DNA from: Glycomyces albidus
GTDB taxonomy: Bacteria; Actinomycetota; Actinomycetes; Mycobacteriales; Micromonosporaceae
Length of the DNA: 64,000 nt
Direction of reading: 5' to 3'
NCBI RefSeq assembly: GCF_009451885.1
Contig: NZ_WIAO01000024.1
Span: 1-64,000, forward strand
The notes below the pieces were generated by a model that saw nothing but the letters and a program-made list of their open reading frames with translations, was not told the origin of the DNA and made no database searches. Shown here one piece after another: positions 34,716 to 42,702 of this stretch. The position numbers were made by a program, and so were the translations under genes. The stretch's first letter is position 1. Every line of letters starts with the position of its first letter.

Positions 34716-35723
34716 ATGACCCGAACCCGCCTCATGATCATCGCCGCCGCCCTCGCCCTCCTCGCCTCCTGCGACTCGGCCGCCACGCGGAACGAGGCCG
34801 CCGACGCCGGCGTCTTCTACGGCCTCGGCGACGACCACCGCCTCTACCGCTGGGACCCGGCCGAGACGACAGCGGAACCCGTCCTCGACCTCGGCGGCGC
34901 CTGGGACGCCGAGGGCGACGTCGGCACCGTCCTCCGCTCCTCCCTCAGCATCGACCCCCGCCAGCAGAGCGCCGCCTGGATCGAAGGCGCCTCACCGTCC
35001 GCGGCGCTGAAGTTCGGCGACCTCGAGACCGGCGAGATCACCACCGCCGCCGTGTACCCCGTCGACCACGCCTGCATCGACCCGACGTGGCTCGCCGACG
35101 GCTCCGCGCTCCTCGTCCACCGCGCCGCCGTCTGGGGCGCCGAATCCAGTACGGCCCTGGACGACACGACTCCGCTCCCGGTCCAGTCCTGGGGCGACAC
35201 CGAGTGGCATTCACCGGAGTCGGGCGAGCTCCCCGCCACCGTCGACCTCGAGACCCGCGGCTGCCGCCTGCGCTGGTACACCGCCGAGGACGGCTCCGCC
35301 CAGGCGATCTACCACAACACCGACGTCACCGAGCTGTACCGTGTCGACACCGTAGGGAACGTCCTCGAGATCATCGAGATCCCCGAACTCGACGGCGTCG
35401 AGCCGCTCACGATCGGCCTCGTCGGCGTCGACCCCACCGGCCGATACGCGTGCATTGTGGATGGATACGGCCCATACGGGGCGTTCAAGGGCGGCTTCAC
35501 GACCCGCGCCCAGTCGGGCACCCGCGTCATCGACCTCCAGACCGGCGAGGCCGCCGGCCACGACGGCCCGTGCACGTCCCTCCACGCCGACGGCTACATC
35601 GCTAGGGACGACGACGCGGCGGCCTTCGTCGACTACGACGGCCGCACCGAGTGGACCGTCGAACTCCCCGCCGCGATCAAGGAGTCGCCGGTCCTGTTCT
35701 ACTACCCCGACGAGCGCGGATGA
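34716..35723 (+). CDS. Lipoprotein with propeller-like domain, 335 aa
   Basis: A 335-residue lipoprotein: signal MTRTRLMIIAAALALLASC with the lipobox Cys at residue 19. The mature part has repeated motifs such as GLGDDHRLYRWDPAE, SIDPRQQSAAWIEG and GVDPTGRYACIVDGY, spaced like blades of a TolB/WD-type beta-propeller. AAGGAGG lies seven bases before the ATG. It follows the M15-like gene by 42 bases, so probably belongs to the same operon. Function unknown; probably on the outer face of the membrane. Confidence 0.68.
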   Translation: MTRTRLMIIAAALALLASCDSAATRNEAADAGVFYGLGDDHRLYRWDPAETTAEPVLDLGGAWDAEGDVGTVLRSSLSIDPRQQSAAWIEGASPSAALKFGDLETGEITTAAVYPVDHACIDPTWLADGSALLVHRAAVWGAESSTALDDTTPLPVQSWGDTEWHSPESGELPATVDLETRGCRLRWYTAEDGSAQAIYHNTDVTELYRVDTVGNVLEIIEIPELDGVEPLTIGLVGVDPTGRYACIVDGYGPYGAFKGGFTTRAQSGTRVIDLQTGEAAGHDGPCTSLHADGYIARDDDAAAFVDYDGRTEWTVELPAAIKESPVLFYYPDERG

Positions 35724-35740
35724 CCGCCGCGACCGCGGCA

Positions 35741-35746
35741 TAGAAT
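35741..35746 (+). promoter_or_regulatory. -10-like TAGAAT, leaderless start
   Basis: TAGAAT ends six bases before the GTG at 35753, close to the TATAAT consensus and without an intervening RBS. Confidence 0.5.
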
Positions 35747-35752
35747 GCGGCC

Positions 35753-36583
35753 GTGAACCGCGTCGCAGGCATCCGCCGGTACCCGCTCAAGTCCGCCGCC
35801 GCCGAACACCTCGATGAAGCCGAGATCGGCAAGCACGGCCTCGACGGCGACCGCACCTGGGCGTGCCTCGACGCCGACGACACGATCGGCAGCGCCAAGC
35901 AGCCGCGCCTGTGGGCCGGGCTCCTCGACATCGCCGCCGCATACGAACCGGCCCGAGGCGACGCGTCTGAACGCGTCGTCGTCACCGCCCCGAACGGCGC
36001 GGGCGGCGACGCCGGCGAGCCCGAGGCCGACGCCGCCGTCTCCGACTGGCTCGGCCGCCCGGTCCGCCTCACCCGCACCGCCCCGCAGCAGCTCAGACGC
36101 CACCACTGGTGGCCCGACGAGCCCGGCATGATCCCCGAATGGGCCGCCGACGCCGAACCCGGCGGCGACGCGCTCGTCGCGGCAGGGCACGACGCCGCCG
36201 GCGGCCGCTTCTTCGACTTCGGCGCCCTCCACCTCGTCACCACCGGCGCGATCCGGCGGCTCAGCGCCGAGCACGGCACCGACGTCGACCCGATCCGGTT
36301 CCGCCCCAACCTGGTCCTCGACCTCCCCGACGACCCCGAACCGGGCCGGCGCATCGCGATCGGCGACGCGGTCGTCCTCGAGGTCCTCGTCCCCACGCCC
36401 CGCTGCGTGATCCCCTCGATCGCCCACGGCCCCAACCCGAAAGACCCCGGACTGCTCAAGACCCTCGCCCGGCACCACCGGGTGGACGTCCCGGGCTTCG
36501 GCCGCGCCACCTGCTTCGGCTTCTACGCCGACGTCGTCTCCGGCGGCACCGTCCGGACCGGCGACCCGGTCGCGACCGGCTGA
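35753..36583 (+). CDS. MOSC-domain protein with N-terminal beta barrel
   Basis: A 276-residue protein of the YcbX/mARC-like type: N-terminal beta-barrel domain IRRYPLKSAAAEHLDEAEIG (8-27) and GLDGDRTWACLDAD, then the MOSC domain with LHLVTTGAIRRLSAEHG, RFRPNLVLD and the conserved Cys in VPTPRCVIPS (about residue 220), the site that coordinates the molybdenum of sulfurated Moco in this family. It probably reduces N-hydroxylated compounds or handles Moco; partner reductases are not in the window. The operon at 11-13.7 kb supplies part of the cofactor pathway. GTG start, leaderless-type -10 six bases upstream. Confidence 0.85.
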   Translation: MNRVAGIRRYPLKSAAAEHLDEAEIGKHGLDGDRTWACLDADDTIGSAKQPRLWAGLLDIAAAYEPARGDASERVVVTAPNGAGGDAGEPEADAAVSDWLGRPVRLTRTAPQQLRRHHWWPDEPGMIPEWAADAEPGGDALVAAGHDAAGGRFFDFGALHLVTTGAIRRLSAEHGTDVDPIRFRPNLVLDLPDDPEPGRRIAIGDAVVLEVLVPTPRCVIPSIAHGPNPKDPGLLKTLARHHRVDVPGFGRATCFGFYADVVSGGTVRTGDPVATG

Positions 36584-36589
36584 CGCACA

Positions 36590-36617
36590 GAGGCCGGGCG
36601 CCGCAGCACCCGGCCTC
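36590..36617. terminator. Bidirectional hairpin between convergent genes
   Basis: A 9-bp stem (36590-36598 with 36609-36617) with a ten-base loop sits between the stop of the MOSC gene and the stop of the convergent Tat-exported protein gene at 36630. Confidence 0.65.
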
Positions 36618-36629
36618 CGGATCGGGCGC

Positions 36630-37568
36630 CTAGTTGTAGGCGGTGGTGTAGTAACGGGCCTTGTAGAACTCGGCCCCGGTCCGGGTCCGGTCGGTGGACT
36701 GCGAGAACACCACGGTCGGGCTGCCCCAGTCGCGCGAGCCGGCGTTGTCGCCGCGCACGTAGAAGTACTCGCCGGTCGCCATCTTCACGTACGCCTTGAT
36801 CCGCGTCGTGGTGTGCAGCGTCGTCTTCGCGAGCGTCGACTTGTTGATCGAGTAGACCCCGTAGGAGTCCGAGACCTGCAGGAGCGACGAGTTCGAGAAG
36901 TCGGCCTGGAGATCGTGTCCCAGCCCCGACAGCGCGACCTTCTTGCTGTGGGTCTTCAGCCGGGTGTTCCGGTAGGTGCCGGTCACCGAGTACGCCTGGA
37001 CGACCTTGTTCCCGCACGCCCACAGGAGGCTGTTGTTCGGGTCCCAGACGACGCCGTGCGCGCCGGCCAGCGAGACCGTCTGCACCTTCGCGAGCGTCGA
37101 CGGGTCCGAGACCTTCGTGGGCGCGTAGACGGTGAGGAACCCCTCGGACGAGGCCGACACGAACGCGCCGATGTTCGGGATCCGCTCCAGCGCATGCGGG
37201 TTCCCGCCCGGCGTGGCGCTCCACAGGAGGTCGTTGAGCTCCTGGTCCTTCTCGTCGGTGATGTTCCAGATCCCGACCTTGCCACCCGAGGCGGCCGCGA
37301 GCCCGATCGCCCCGAACTGGGCGGTGTCCCGGATGCGGCAGTCGGAGAGGTTCGTCCAGCCGCCGGTGCCGGGGCTCCACGACTTGTAGCGGTTGGCGTC
37401 GCTGAAAGCCTTGTTCTTGTCGAACACGAACACCTTGTTGGTGACCTGCTCGGTCACCATGACCTTGAAGTTGGCGGTGTCCGCCGAGGCGACGCCGGCC
37501 CCGACGGCTCCGGCGGCCGCAAGCGGCGCGCCGACCGCGACCGCGCGAAGCAGGTTGCGTCTCTTCAC
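36630..37568 (-). CDS. Tat-exported propeller-type protein (DUF6528-like), 312 aa
   Basis: A 312-residue protein starting at GTG (37566-37568), seven bases after GAGGAG. The signal KRRNLLRAVAVGAPLAAAGA with cleavage after ASA near residue 29 is a twin-arginine-like signal (K-R-R-N-L-L). The mature domain has about six repeats with I-W-N-I-T-D, GVVWDPNNSLLWACG and LQADFSNSSLLQVSD, a beta-propeller pattern; it resembles the DUF6528 family as I recall it. It would be an extracellular binding protein or enzyme of unknown substrate. Confidence 0.68.
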   Translation of the reverse strand: MKRRNLLRAVAVGAPLAAAGAVGAGVASADTANFKVMVTEQVTNKVFVFDKNKAFSDANRYKSWSPGTGGWTNLSDCRIRDTAQFGAIGLAAASGGKVGIWNITDEKDQELNDLLWSATPGGNPHALERIPNIGAFVSASSEGFLTVYAPTKVSDPSTLAKVQTVSLAGAHGVVWDPNNSLLWACGNKVVQAYSVTGTYRNTRLKTHSKKVALSGLGHDLQADFSNSSLLQVSDSYGVYSINKSTLAKTTLHTTTRIKAYVKMATGEYFYVRGDNAGSRDWGSPTVVFSQSTDRTRTGAEFYKARYYTTAYN

Positions 37569-37742
37569 GAATGGCTCCTCTAGGGGGTAGGAAGAGTCCC
37601 GACCCGATCCGGGCCGCGAACCGGTCCCAGTGTGCGCCATGCCGACCAACCGCCCGCGATCACCACTCACCGGCCCGCGCAGCGCGACCGTATCGCGACT
37701 CACCGCTCGCGTACGCACTGTCCAGCGTCGGCCCCGGCCGCC

Positions 37743-38243
37743 TCAAGTGCGATAGGGGTTGAAGCCCTCCGGCAGCTCGATCACGGGGATCTCCGGGGCT
37801 CCTTTGATCTCAGTGAGCCCACCGGTAATGGCGAACACGCCGTCGTCCAGGTCATCGACGTCGACGAGCACCTCACCGGAGGACCCGTCCTCCGCCACCA
37901 GGATCCACAGTGCGGCGGAAGCCGCATTCGGCGCCGCCAGTACGGCACGGGCCCGGAGCGCCGCGCACAACCGCGAAGCCACCGTTACCTCGGGGAGCCC
38001 GCCGACCGCTGACGCGAACTCCTCACCCGCATCGAAAGCGACATAGTCTCCATGCCGGTCAGGATCGCGTTGGATGAGGACCGCAGGCATTCCCTCGACT
38101 CTCGACCCGACCACGTGGGCCTTCCCCTGCCGCCATTCGAGCACTTCGATCGAACTCGCCGGCACGCCGAACACCGTACTCGTCGCGCTCGCAACCTCTT
38201 CGGGTCGCACTCCATTCACGAGCTGGAAGCTGTAACCGTTCAT
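37743..38243 (-). CDS. Possible second immunity or accessory protein, 166 aa
   Basis: A 166-residue soluble, acidic protein (many D/E, ends EGFNPYRT) with an alpha/beta look: VFGVPASSIEVLEWRQGKAH, AVLIQRDPDRHGDYVAFD and GGLTEIKGAPEIPVIELP. It is the last gene of the minus-strand toxin module, 134 bases behind the SitI3-like gene. Size, acidity and position are typical of immunity proteins in polymorphic toxin loci, but I recognise no immunity family, so the role is inferred from context only. The start has AGGA nine bases upstream. Confidence 0.55.
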   Translation of the reverse strand: MNGYSFQLVNGVRPEEVASATSTVFGVPASSIEVLEWRQGKAHVVGSRVEGMPAVLIQRDPDRHGDYVAFDAGEEFASAVGGLPEVTVASRLCAALRARAVLAAPNAASAALWILVAEDGSSGEVLVDVDDLDDGVFAITGGLTEIKGAPEIPVIELPEGFNPYRT

Positions 38244-38377
38244 TCCTGCTCATCCTTCGCATCGGTTGCCGTGCCGTACACGTGGAGAGTGGCATGCCGA
38301 CTCCCGGCCGGATCGGACAGGAATTCTCTGCGAGTCCTTCCCAATAGCAGCCGGCGCGGCGGAAGTCGCCGGCTGCC

Positions 38378-38857
38378 TCAGAACTGCTCGATCGGCGCGA
38401 CCGGGAACCGCTGGAGCGCTGAGCGGAACACGTGCTGATCGTCCAGGTCGTCCGGGTCCACCAGCCGAGGGTCTACGACAATGCCTGATCCTTTGCGCTT
38501 CTCCAGCACGATGATCTCGTCGTAGAACTCAAGGAACCCCGATGTGTCAGGAGAGGCCGACAGCAAGCCGACCGCGGTTTCGATGATCCGCAGGAGTCCC
38601 GCGGTCTCCTGCTCCCAGGCGAGCGTCTTGCGCGGCTCGAAGGTGATCGAGGTGTAGGCGTCCGAAGCGCCGAGCCGGGCTCCTTCATCCTTGAACTCGT
38701 TGGAGTTCATTCTGGCCACCGACGCCCACCAGCTCGCGCTCGAGATCGGTGAGGGCGCCAGCGGCTTCGCCCGTTCCAGTCCGAGCGCCGCACAGAAGCG
38801 ATCCGACACGTCTTCAACTGAATACGACGCCGTATTGAACTCGTAATTGGTAGCCAA
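38378..38857 (-). CDS. SitI3-like immunity protein, 159 aa
   Basis: A 159-residue protein starting at TTG (38855-38857), with AGGAG six bases upstream and an in-frame TAG before it that excludes longer versions. It opens ATNYEFNTASYSVEDVSDRF and contains FEPRKTLAWEQETAGLLRII and YDEIIVLEKRKGSGIVVDP, resembling SitI3-type immunity proteins as I remember them. It lies nine bases after the CdiA-type tRNase gene, the canonical place for the cognate immunity gene. It would bind and block the toxin in the cytoplasm. Confidence 0.65.
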   Translation of the reverse strand: MATNYEFNTASYSVEDVSDRFCAALGLERAKPLAPSPISSASWWASVARMNSNEFKDEGARLGASDAYTSITFEPRKTLAWEQETAGLLRIIETAVGLLSASPDTSGFLEFYDEIIVLEKRKGSGIVVDPRLVDPDDLDDQHVFRSALQRFPVAPIEQF

Positions 38858-38866
38858 TGCATGCTC

Positions 38867-39586
38867 CTAGAACGGATAGAAATTCACGACTTGGCCGTTT
38901 TGGACAATCTTGATCTCTTGAAGATTGCCGATCGGCCTGCGTTCCAGTGTCGCTCTCAAGTCGGCGAGGTTGACTCCGGAGTCGTCGAGGTTGAGAACGA
39001 TTCGATCCGCCTGGTCCTTCTTGACCTTGTTGGAGATGTCATCGCGAATTCGGCCTGGATCGTCCTTTTTCGGAGAGTAGCAGTCGAAGTACTCTCCCTC
39101 GATCTTGTAATCGGGGTTCTTCCCGTTCTCCTTGCCCGGCGGGTTCTGCTCGACGTCGTAGCCCTGCTCAGCGAGCGTCTTCGCCGCTTCGTTCTCGCGC
39201 CGCAGCGACCGCTTCGTCTCCGCGTTCCCCTTCACCTCGGTCGGTTCCCCACGCGGGGTGTTGTTGGGGTCGGCGGGCCGGGACGGGTTGATGCGGTTGT
39301 CGTCCGTCGTCTGGAGATCCGGCTGACCGTCCCCGTCCGAGTCACTTGGCCGACCTTGCTCCGCCTCCGCCTTCGCGGTGTCGTGGACTTCCGCCATCTC
39401 GGTGGAGGCGTTCTTGCCCTGGAAGTTCAGGCGCTCCTGGCGTTCTTCGGAGTCCTTGGGGCGGCCGGTGAGCGGGTCGACCTCGCCGCCGTCGCCGTCG
39501 GGTCCGTCCGGGCCGTCGCCGCCCTTGGGTTTGGCCATGAGCAGGCCCACGCCAAGGAGCATCAGCAGCTTCAAAGCTCGGCGCAT
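38867..39586 (-). CDS. CdiA-CT-type tRNA nuclease toxin, free-standing, 239 aa
   Basis: A 239-residue protein. Residues 1-22 are a short basic/hydrophobic segment (RRALKLLMLLGVGLLMAK), possibly a signal or membrane-insertion helix. A Gly/Asp/Pro-rich linker follows to about 125. The C-terminal domain (about 128-239) has RRENEAAKTLAEQGYDVEQN, GKNPDYKIEGEYFDCYSP and KDQADRIVLNLDDSGVNLAD, the signature of the CdiA C-terminal tRNase family. Such domains normally sit at the end of very large CdiA proteins or WXG/LXG proteins; here it is a separate small protein. The ATG is four bases after the WXG gene stop, in a different frame. Immunity gene directly downstream. Confidence 0.82.
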   Translation of the reverse strand: MRRALKLLMLLGVGLLMAKPKGGDGPDGPDGDGGEVDPLTGRPKDSEERQERLNFQGKNASTEMAEVHDTAKAEAEQGRPSDSDGDGQPDLQTTDDNRINPSRPADPNNTPRGEPTEVKGNAETKRSLRRENEAAKTLAEQGYDVEQNPPGKENGKNPDYKIEGEYFDCYSPKKDDPGRIRDDISNKVKKDQADRIVLNLDDSGVNLADLRATLERRPIGNLQEIKIVQNGQVVNFYPF

Positions 39587-39590
39587 CGCC

Positions 39591-40292
39591 TCACACCCCC
39601 AGGAGGGTCTTGAGGTTCGTGAACGACTGGACCAGCGCCATGCCGTACCCCATGATGATGCCCGCCCACTTGACCACCGCCGCGACGATCTGCGCGGCGA
39701 TGACCGGGATCGTGACCACGAAGATCGCCTCGATCGCCCACACGATCACGTGCCCGACCAGCTCGGCGATCAGGTCGCGGACGATTTCGTGCGTGATCTG
39801 GACCAGCGCCCCGGCGCCCTCCGTCGCGGCCGCCATCGCTTCGGCGGTCGCCGCCAATGCCGAGGCCGAGGTGACGTTGTGGGCCATGAGCGACTTGTAC
39901 GCGTCGGCCGCGTCCCCGGTCCAGCTCGGCATGTCCGCGTCGAGGTGCGCGGTCAGCTCCTCGACGATCGCCAGCAGCTCACCGGACATGTTGCTCCAGG
40001 TCTGCGCGTGCGCCATCACGACGTCCGCTTTCCCGGTGACCTCCTGGAGCATCTCCCGCAGCGGCTCGAAGTACTCCAGGGCCCATCCGATGCCCGCCGA
40101 CAGCAGCGCGCTGAACGGGTCGAGCACCGAGCCGACCACTTCGAGGGCGAGTCCGCCCCCGGCGAGCAGGTCGTCGACCCAGCCTTCGGACTTGAACGCG
40201 TCGATCATGCCGTGGTACGAGTCCAGCGGCCCGGCCCCGGTGTACCACTGATTGGTCGACTGGACCGGCGCGACGAGCGAGTTGTCGGACAT
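39591..40292 (-). CDS. WXG-domain membrane-active protein of the toxin module, 233 aa
   Basis: A 233-residue protein. EYFEPLREMLQEVTG (about 74-88) is followed by MPSWTGDAADAYKSLM with the WXG motif near residue 124, then two long hydrophobic helices (about 165-215, VIVWAIEAIFVVTIPVIAAQ). It is a shorter paralogue of the WXG proteins at 5074-6228 and 15730-16977. It is adjacent to, but not fused with, the tRNase gene; together they may equal a split WXG-toxin. The start ATG (40290-40292) abuts the stop of the EspC-like gene. I infer that it forms the export or membrane-translocation part of the toxin. Confidence 0.75.
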   Translation of the reverse strand: MSDNSLVAPVQSTNQWYTGAGPLDSYHGMIDAFKSEGWVDDLLAGGGLALEVVGSVLDPFSALLSAGIGWALEYFEPLREMLQEVTGKADVVMAHAQTWSNMSGELLAIVEELTAHLDADMPSWTGDAADAYKSLMAHNVTSASALAATAEAMAAATEGAGALVQITHEIVRDLIAELVGHVIVWAIEAIFVVTIPVIAAQIVAAVVKWAGIIMGYGMALVQSFTNLKTLLGV

Positions 40293-40613
40293 CTACATCC
40301 CCATCCGGTCGCGCAGCTCCGAGAACGCGGTCTGCGACTCCGAGTCGCTGGTCTCGTAACCGTCGGCCACCGCGCGAAGGGCGTTCGCGGCGATGGTGAA
40401 GTTCTCGGCCAGATATGACGTGATCTCGTCCTGGGTCCGGTGACGCTCCTCCAGACAACCGGAGATCCATCCGCAGAGCGTCCCGTACGCCTCGTCGTCC
40501 TGCTCGATGTACGCGCTCGCGTTCATGACCGCGTCGAACCGCTCCTTGAGCGTGTCCAGGAACCGGGCGTGCTCGCGCAGCTCTTCGGGTTCGACGGTGT
40601 ATCCGCTTCCCAT
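40293..40613 (-). CDS. EspC-like type VII secretion target protein, 106 aa
   Basis: A 106-residue helical protein beginning MGSGYTVEPEELREHARFLD, the V-x-P-E-x-L-x-x-H-A opening of EspC-like proteins, with FTIAANALRAVADGYETSD at the end, also characteristic. It contains two Cys (LCGWISGCLEE). Its gene lies between the YbaB-like gene and the WXG membrane protein gene with almost no gaps, mirroring the operon at 6551-5074. It is expected to be exported together with the WXG protein through an ESX apparatus encoded elsewhere. Confidence 0.78.
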   Translation of the reverse strand: MGSGYTVEPEELREHARFLDTLKERFDAVMNASAYIEQDDEAYGTLCGWISGCLEERHRTQDEITSYLAENFTIAANALRAVADGYETSDSESQTAFSELRDRMGM

Positions 40614-40618
40614 GGCGC

Positions 40619-41005
40619 TCAGTCCTCCTCGTCGGTCTTCGGCATGAGCTTCGAGCGGACCCGGTTCGCGATCGCCTGGCCTGCAGCGGAATCCGCGCCG
40701 AGGGTCTCGGAGATGATCTCCGCGGACCGGTCCGCGATCTTCGCCTTCGCGAGCTGAATCGCGCCGAGGACCGCCTGCGCGGTCTCCTCGGTCCCGATCC
40801 GCCGCGTCCGCTCGCTCAACACCAGGTCGACAAGGTTCCCGCTCGAGTCGACGGTGACCTGCACGAGCCCGTACGGATCGGCGGCCGTGACCTTCAACCC
40901 CTCGAACTGCTCGCTCATCGCCTGCGTGTCGGCCGCGAGCCGGTCGATTCGGCCCTTCCACGCCTCGAGATGCTGCCTGGACGCCTCCGGGTCGGGGATT
41001 CCCAT
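40619..41005 (-). CDS. YbaB/EbfC-family protein of the toxin module, 128 aa
   Basis: A 128-residue protein with a long N-terminal helix (ASRQHLEAWKGRIDRLAADT), the central hairpin GLVQVTVDSSGNLVDLVLSE and terminal helices ending KLMPKTDEED: a YbaB/EbfC fold. The ATG at 41005 is chosen because GAGGAG lies ten bases upstream; an ATG six codons earlier overlaps that RBS. First gene of the minus-strand toxin operon. As with EspL in mycobacteria, a stabilising role for secreted partners is plausible; DNA binding cannot be excluded. Confidence 0.75.
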   Translation of the reverse strand: MGIPDPEASRQHLEAWKGRIDRLAADTQAMSEQFEGLKVTAADPYGLVQVTVDSSGNLVDLVLSERTRRIGTEETAQAVLGAIQLAKAKIADRSAEIISETLGADSAAGQAIANRVRSKLMPKTDEED

Positions 41006-41230
41006 GATGGTCGCGCTCCTCATTCACCGAGCGGCACAAGGGGTCATGTGCCGAACACGAAATGAGATCGTATCGGATCGCTGCCATTGAGGAGGGCCGG
41101 CGAATCCGCCGCTGCTCGCGCCCCGCGGTGGTCGTCGCGCCGATCCAAGCAGGCAGAGTCGGACTCCACCTCCCGGTGAACCGAGGCTATTCCGGTTGCC
41201 CACCTGCCCTTCGCCCGCGAGCATTCACCT

Positions 41231-41842
41231 ATGCAGACACTCCGAGCCCCGACGCGGCAGATCCGAGCCGCGTACGACGCTGAAACGATCACCGTCTCCC
41301 AGGCGTACGACCCGCACATCGCCGAACCCGCGGTTGCCGCCCAGACCTTCGTCCCGCCTTTCAAACGCGGGCGCATGACCTGGATCAAGCCCTCGTTCCT
41401 CTGGATGATGTACCGATGCGGCTGGGCCGCCAAGCCGGGCCAGACCCGCGTTCTCGCCGTCGCCATCACCCGAGCCGGCTTCGAATGGGCTCTGGCGCAC
41501 TCCTGCGGCAGCACTCCGGCCGCCGGCGAGGACTACAGCGCCTGGCAGCGCCGCATGGCCGCCTCGCCGGTCCGCATCCAATGGGACCCCGAACGCGACC
41601 TCCGCCTGAACCGCCTCGACCACCGATCGATCCAGATCGGCCTCGGCCCCGAAGCCGTGGACCGCTACGTGAACGACTGGATCACCGCGATCACCGACGT
41701 CACCGAGACGGCTCGGTCCATCGCGAAGCACCTGGCCCAAGGCGACATCGACGCAGCCCGAACGCTGCTTCCGGCAGAACGCCCGTATCCCCTGGAAGCA
41801 GCCGCGGCGGCCAACATCGGCGCCACAGCGCCGATGCCGTAG
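41231..41842 (+). CDS. DUF4291-family protein, 203 aa
   Basis: A 203-residue protein matching DUF4291 closely: RQIRAAYDAETITVSQAYDP near the start, FVPPFKRGRMTWIKPSFLWM (about 42-61), YRCGWAAKPGQTRVLAVAIT and WALAHSC, then IQIGLGPEAVDRYVNDWI. The family is widespread in actinobacteria, fungi and proteobacteria with no proven function; its conserved K-R-x-R-M-T-W-I-K-P motif suggests an enzyme. It is monocistronic, divergent from the toxin module by 225 bases. Confidence 0.88.
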   Translation: MQTLRAPTRQIRAAYDAETITVSQAYDPHIAEPAVAAQTFVPPFKRGRMTWIKPSFLWMMYRCGWAAKPGQTRVLAVAITRAGFEWALAHSCGSTPAAGEDYSAWQRRMAASPVRIQWDPERDLRLNRLDHRSIQIGLGPEAVDRYVNDWITAITDVTETARSIAKHLAQGDIDAARTLLPAERPYPLEAAAAANIGATAPMP

Positions 41843-42004
41843 ACGACACGCCAAGGCGAAATTCCTGAAGTTTGTAGGGTTCGGCGCGACAGGCTGTTAA
41901 CGCATATGCGCGTGTCTCCTTACGAATCCGTCCTGTCCAACCGCCGCCAGTCGGGAGTCCACAATCGCCTCCGACCGGACCGGCTCATATCACTGTGCGT
42001 GCAT

Positions 42005-42033
42005 TTGACTTGACCGCGCGTGCCCCATAAATT
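42005..42033 (+). promoter_or_regulatory. Canonical vegetative promoter upstream of the Rv3235-like gene
   Basis: TTGACT (42005-42010), a 17-base spacer and TAAATT (42028-42033) form the best consensus-like -35/-10 pair in the window. Transcription would start near 42040, leaving a 33-base leader with the strong RBS GGAGGAAAC before the ATG at 42073. Confidence 0.7.
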
Positions 42034-42072
42034 CCTCCCAAACCGGTATCCCACCGACTTATCGGAGGAAAC

Positions 42073-42432
42073 ATGCACTGCCGCAACGACATTCCGCCGC
42101 GCATATCCCCGCGTCAGGCCGTCTCCTACTCCTGCTTCTTCCTGCACGTCCTCACCGGCCGCAAGCCCGCCGCCGACGCCCGCCTCCTGGCCACCGACGC
42201 GGGCTGGGCCGCCTTCACCCGGCTCCGCCGCACCGTCCCCACCCGCTTCAGGCAAGTCCGAGTCCTCCGTACCGTATGCCCCACGCCCGACACCGCCGAA
42301 GTGGTCGCCATGGTCGAGAACGGCACCGCCCACCAGGCCATGACCCTGACATTCCGAGCCACTCCCCACGGCTGGCGCCTCGACCACTGCGCCCTGCTCC
42401 ACGCCAACACCCGCCCACGACACCGCCGTTAA
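42073..42432 (+). CDS. Rv3235-family-like small protein, 119 aa
   Basis: A 119-residue basic protein: SCFFLHVLTGRKPAADARLL, then FTRLRRTVPTRFRQVRVLRT and AEVVAMVENGTAHQAMTLTF, GWRLDHCALL. This order (VLxGRRP head, RVRxVRV, then V-A-x-V-x-x-G...A-x-x-L-x-x-x...G-W-R) resembles the Rv3235 family, usually found beside secA in actinobacteria; here it stands alone. The excellent promoter and RBS argue that it is a real, well-expressed gene. Function unknown. Confidence 0.62.
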   Translation: MHCRNDIPPRISPRQAVSYSCFFLHVLTGRKPAADARLLATDAGWAAFTRLRRTVPTRFRQVRVLRTVCPTPDTAEVVAMVENGTAHQAMTLTFRATPHGWRLDHCALLHANTRPRHRR

Positions 42433-42702
42433 GAACCCGAGGGCCGCCGAGCCGAACGACTCGGCGGCCTCCGGTGTCCTCGAACCTGCCGGATTCCCGC
42501 CGGTCCACCGCCTTGGCATCACTGCCGATCCCGGTTGTAATGGCGGCGGACGGCCGGATCCCAGGCATGCCGGATCGCGGCACGCCGGCCGACGCCGGTG
42601 CAGCGCGCCGGCATCCGCGGTCTGCACCGGAACCGCCGACCCGCACCACGCCGATCCCCGGACTGTGCACACCCCACAGCTTCCAAGAAAGGTGTCGATC
42701 CC

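Noticed and set aside
41911-41999. Small ORF starting at the ATG inside CGCATATGCG
   Set aside because: It is short, lacks an RBS and has no protein-like features; the palindrome itself is too short to interpret.
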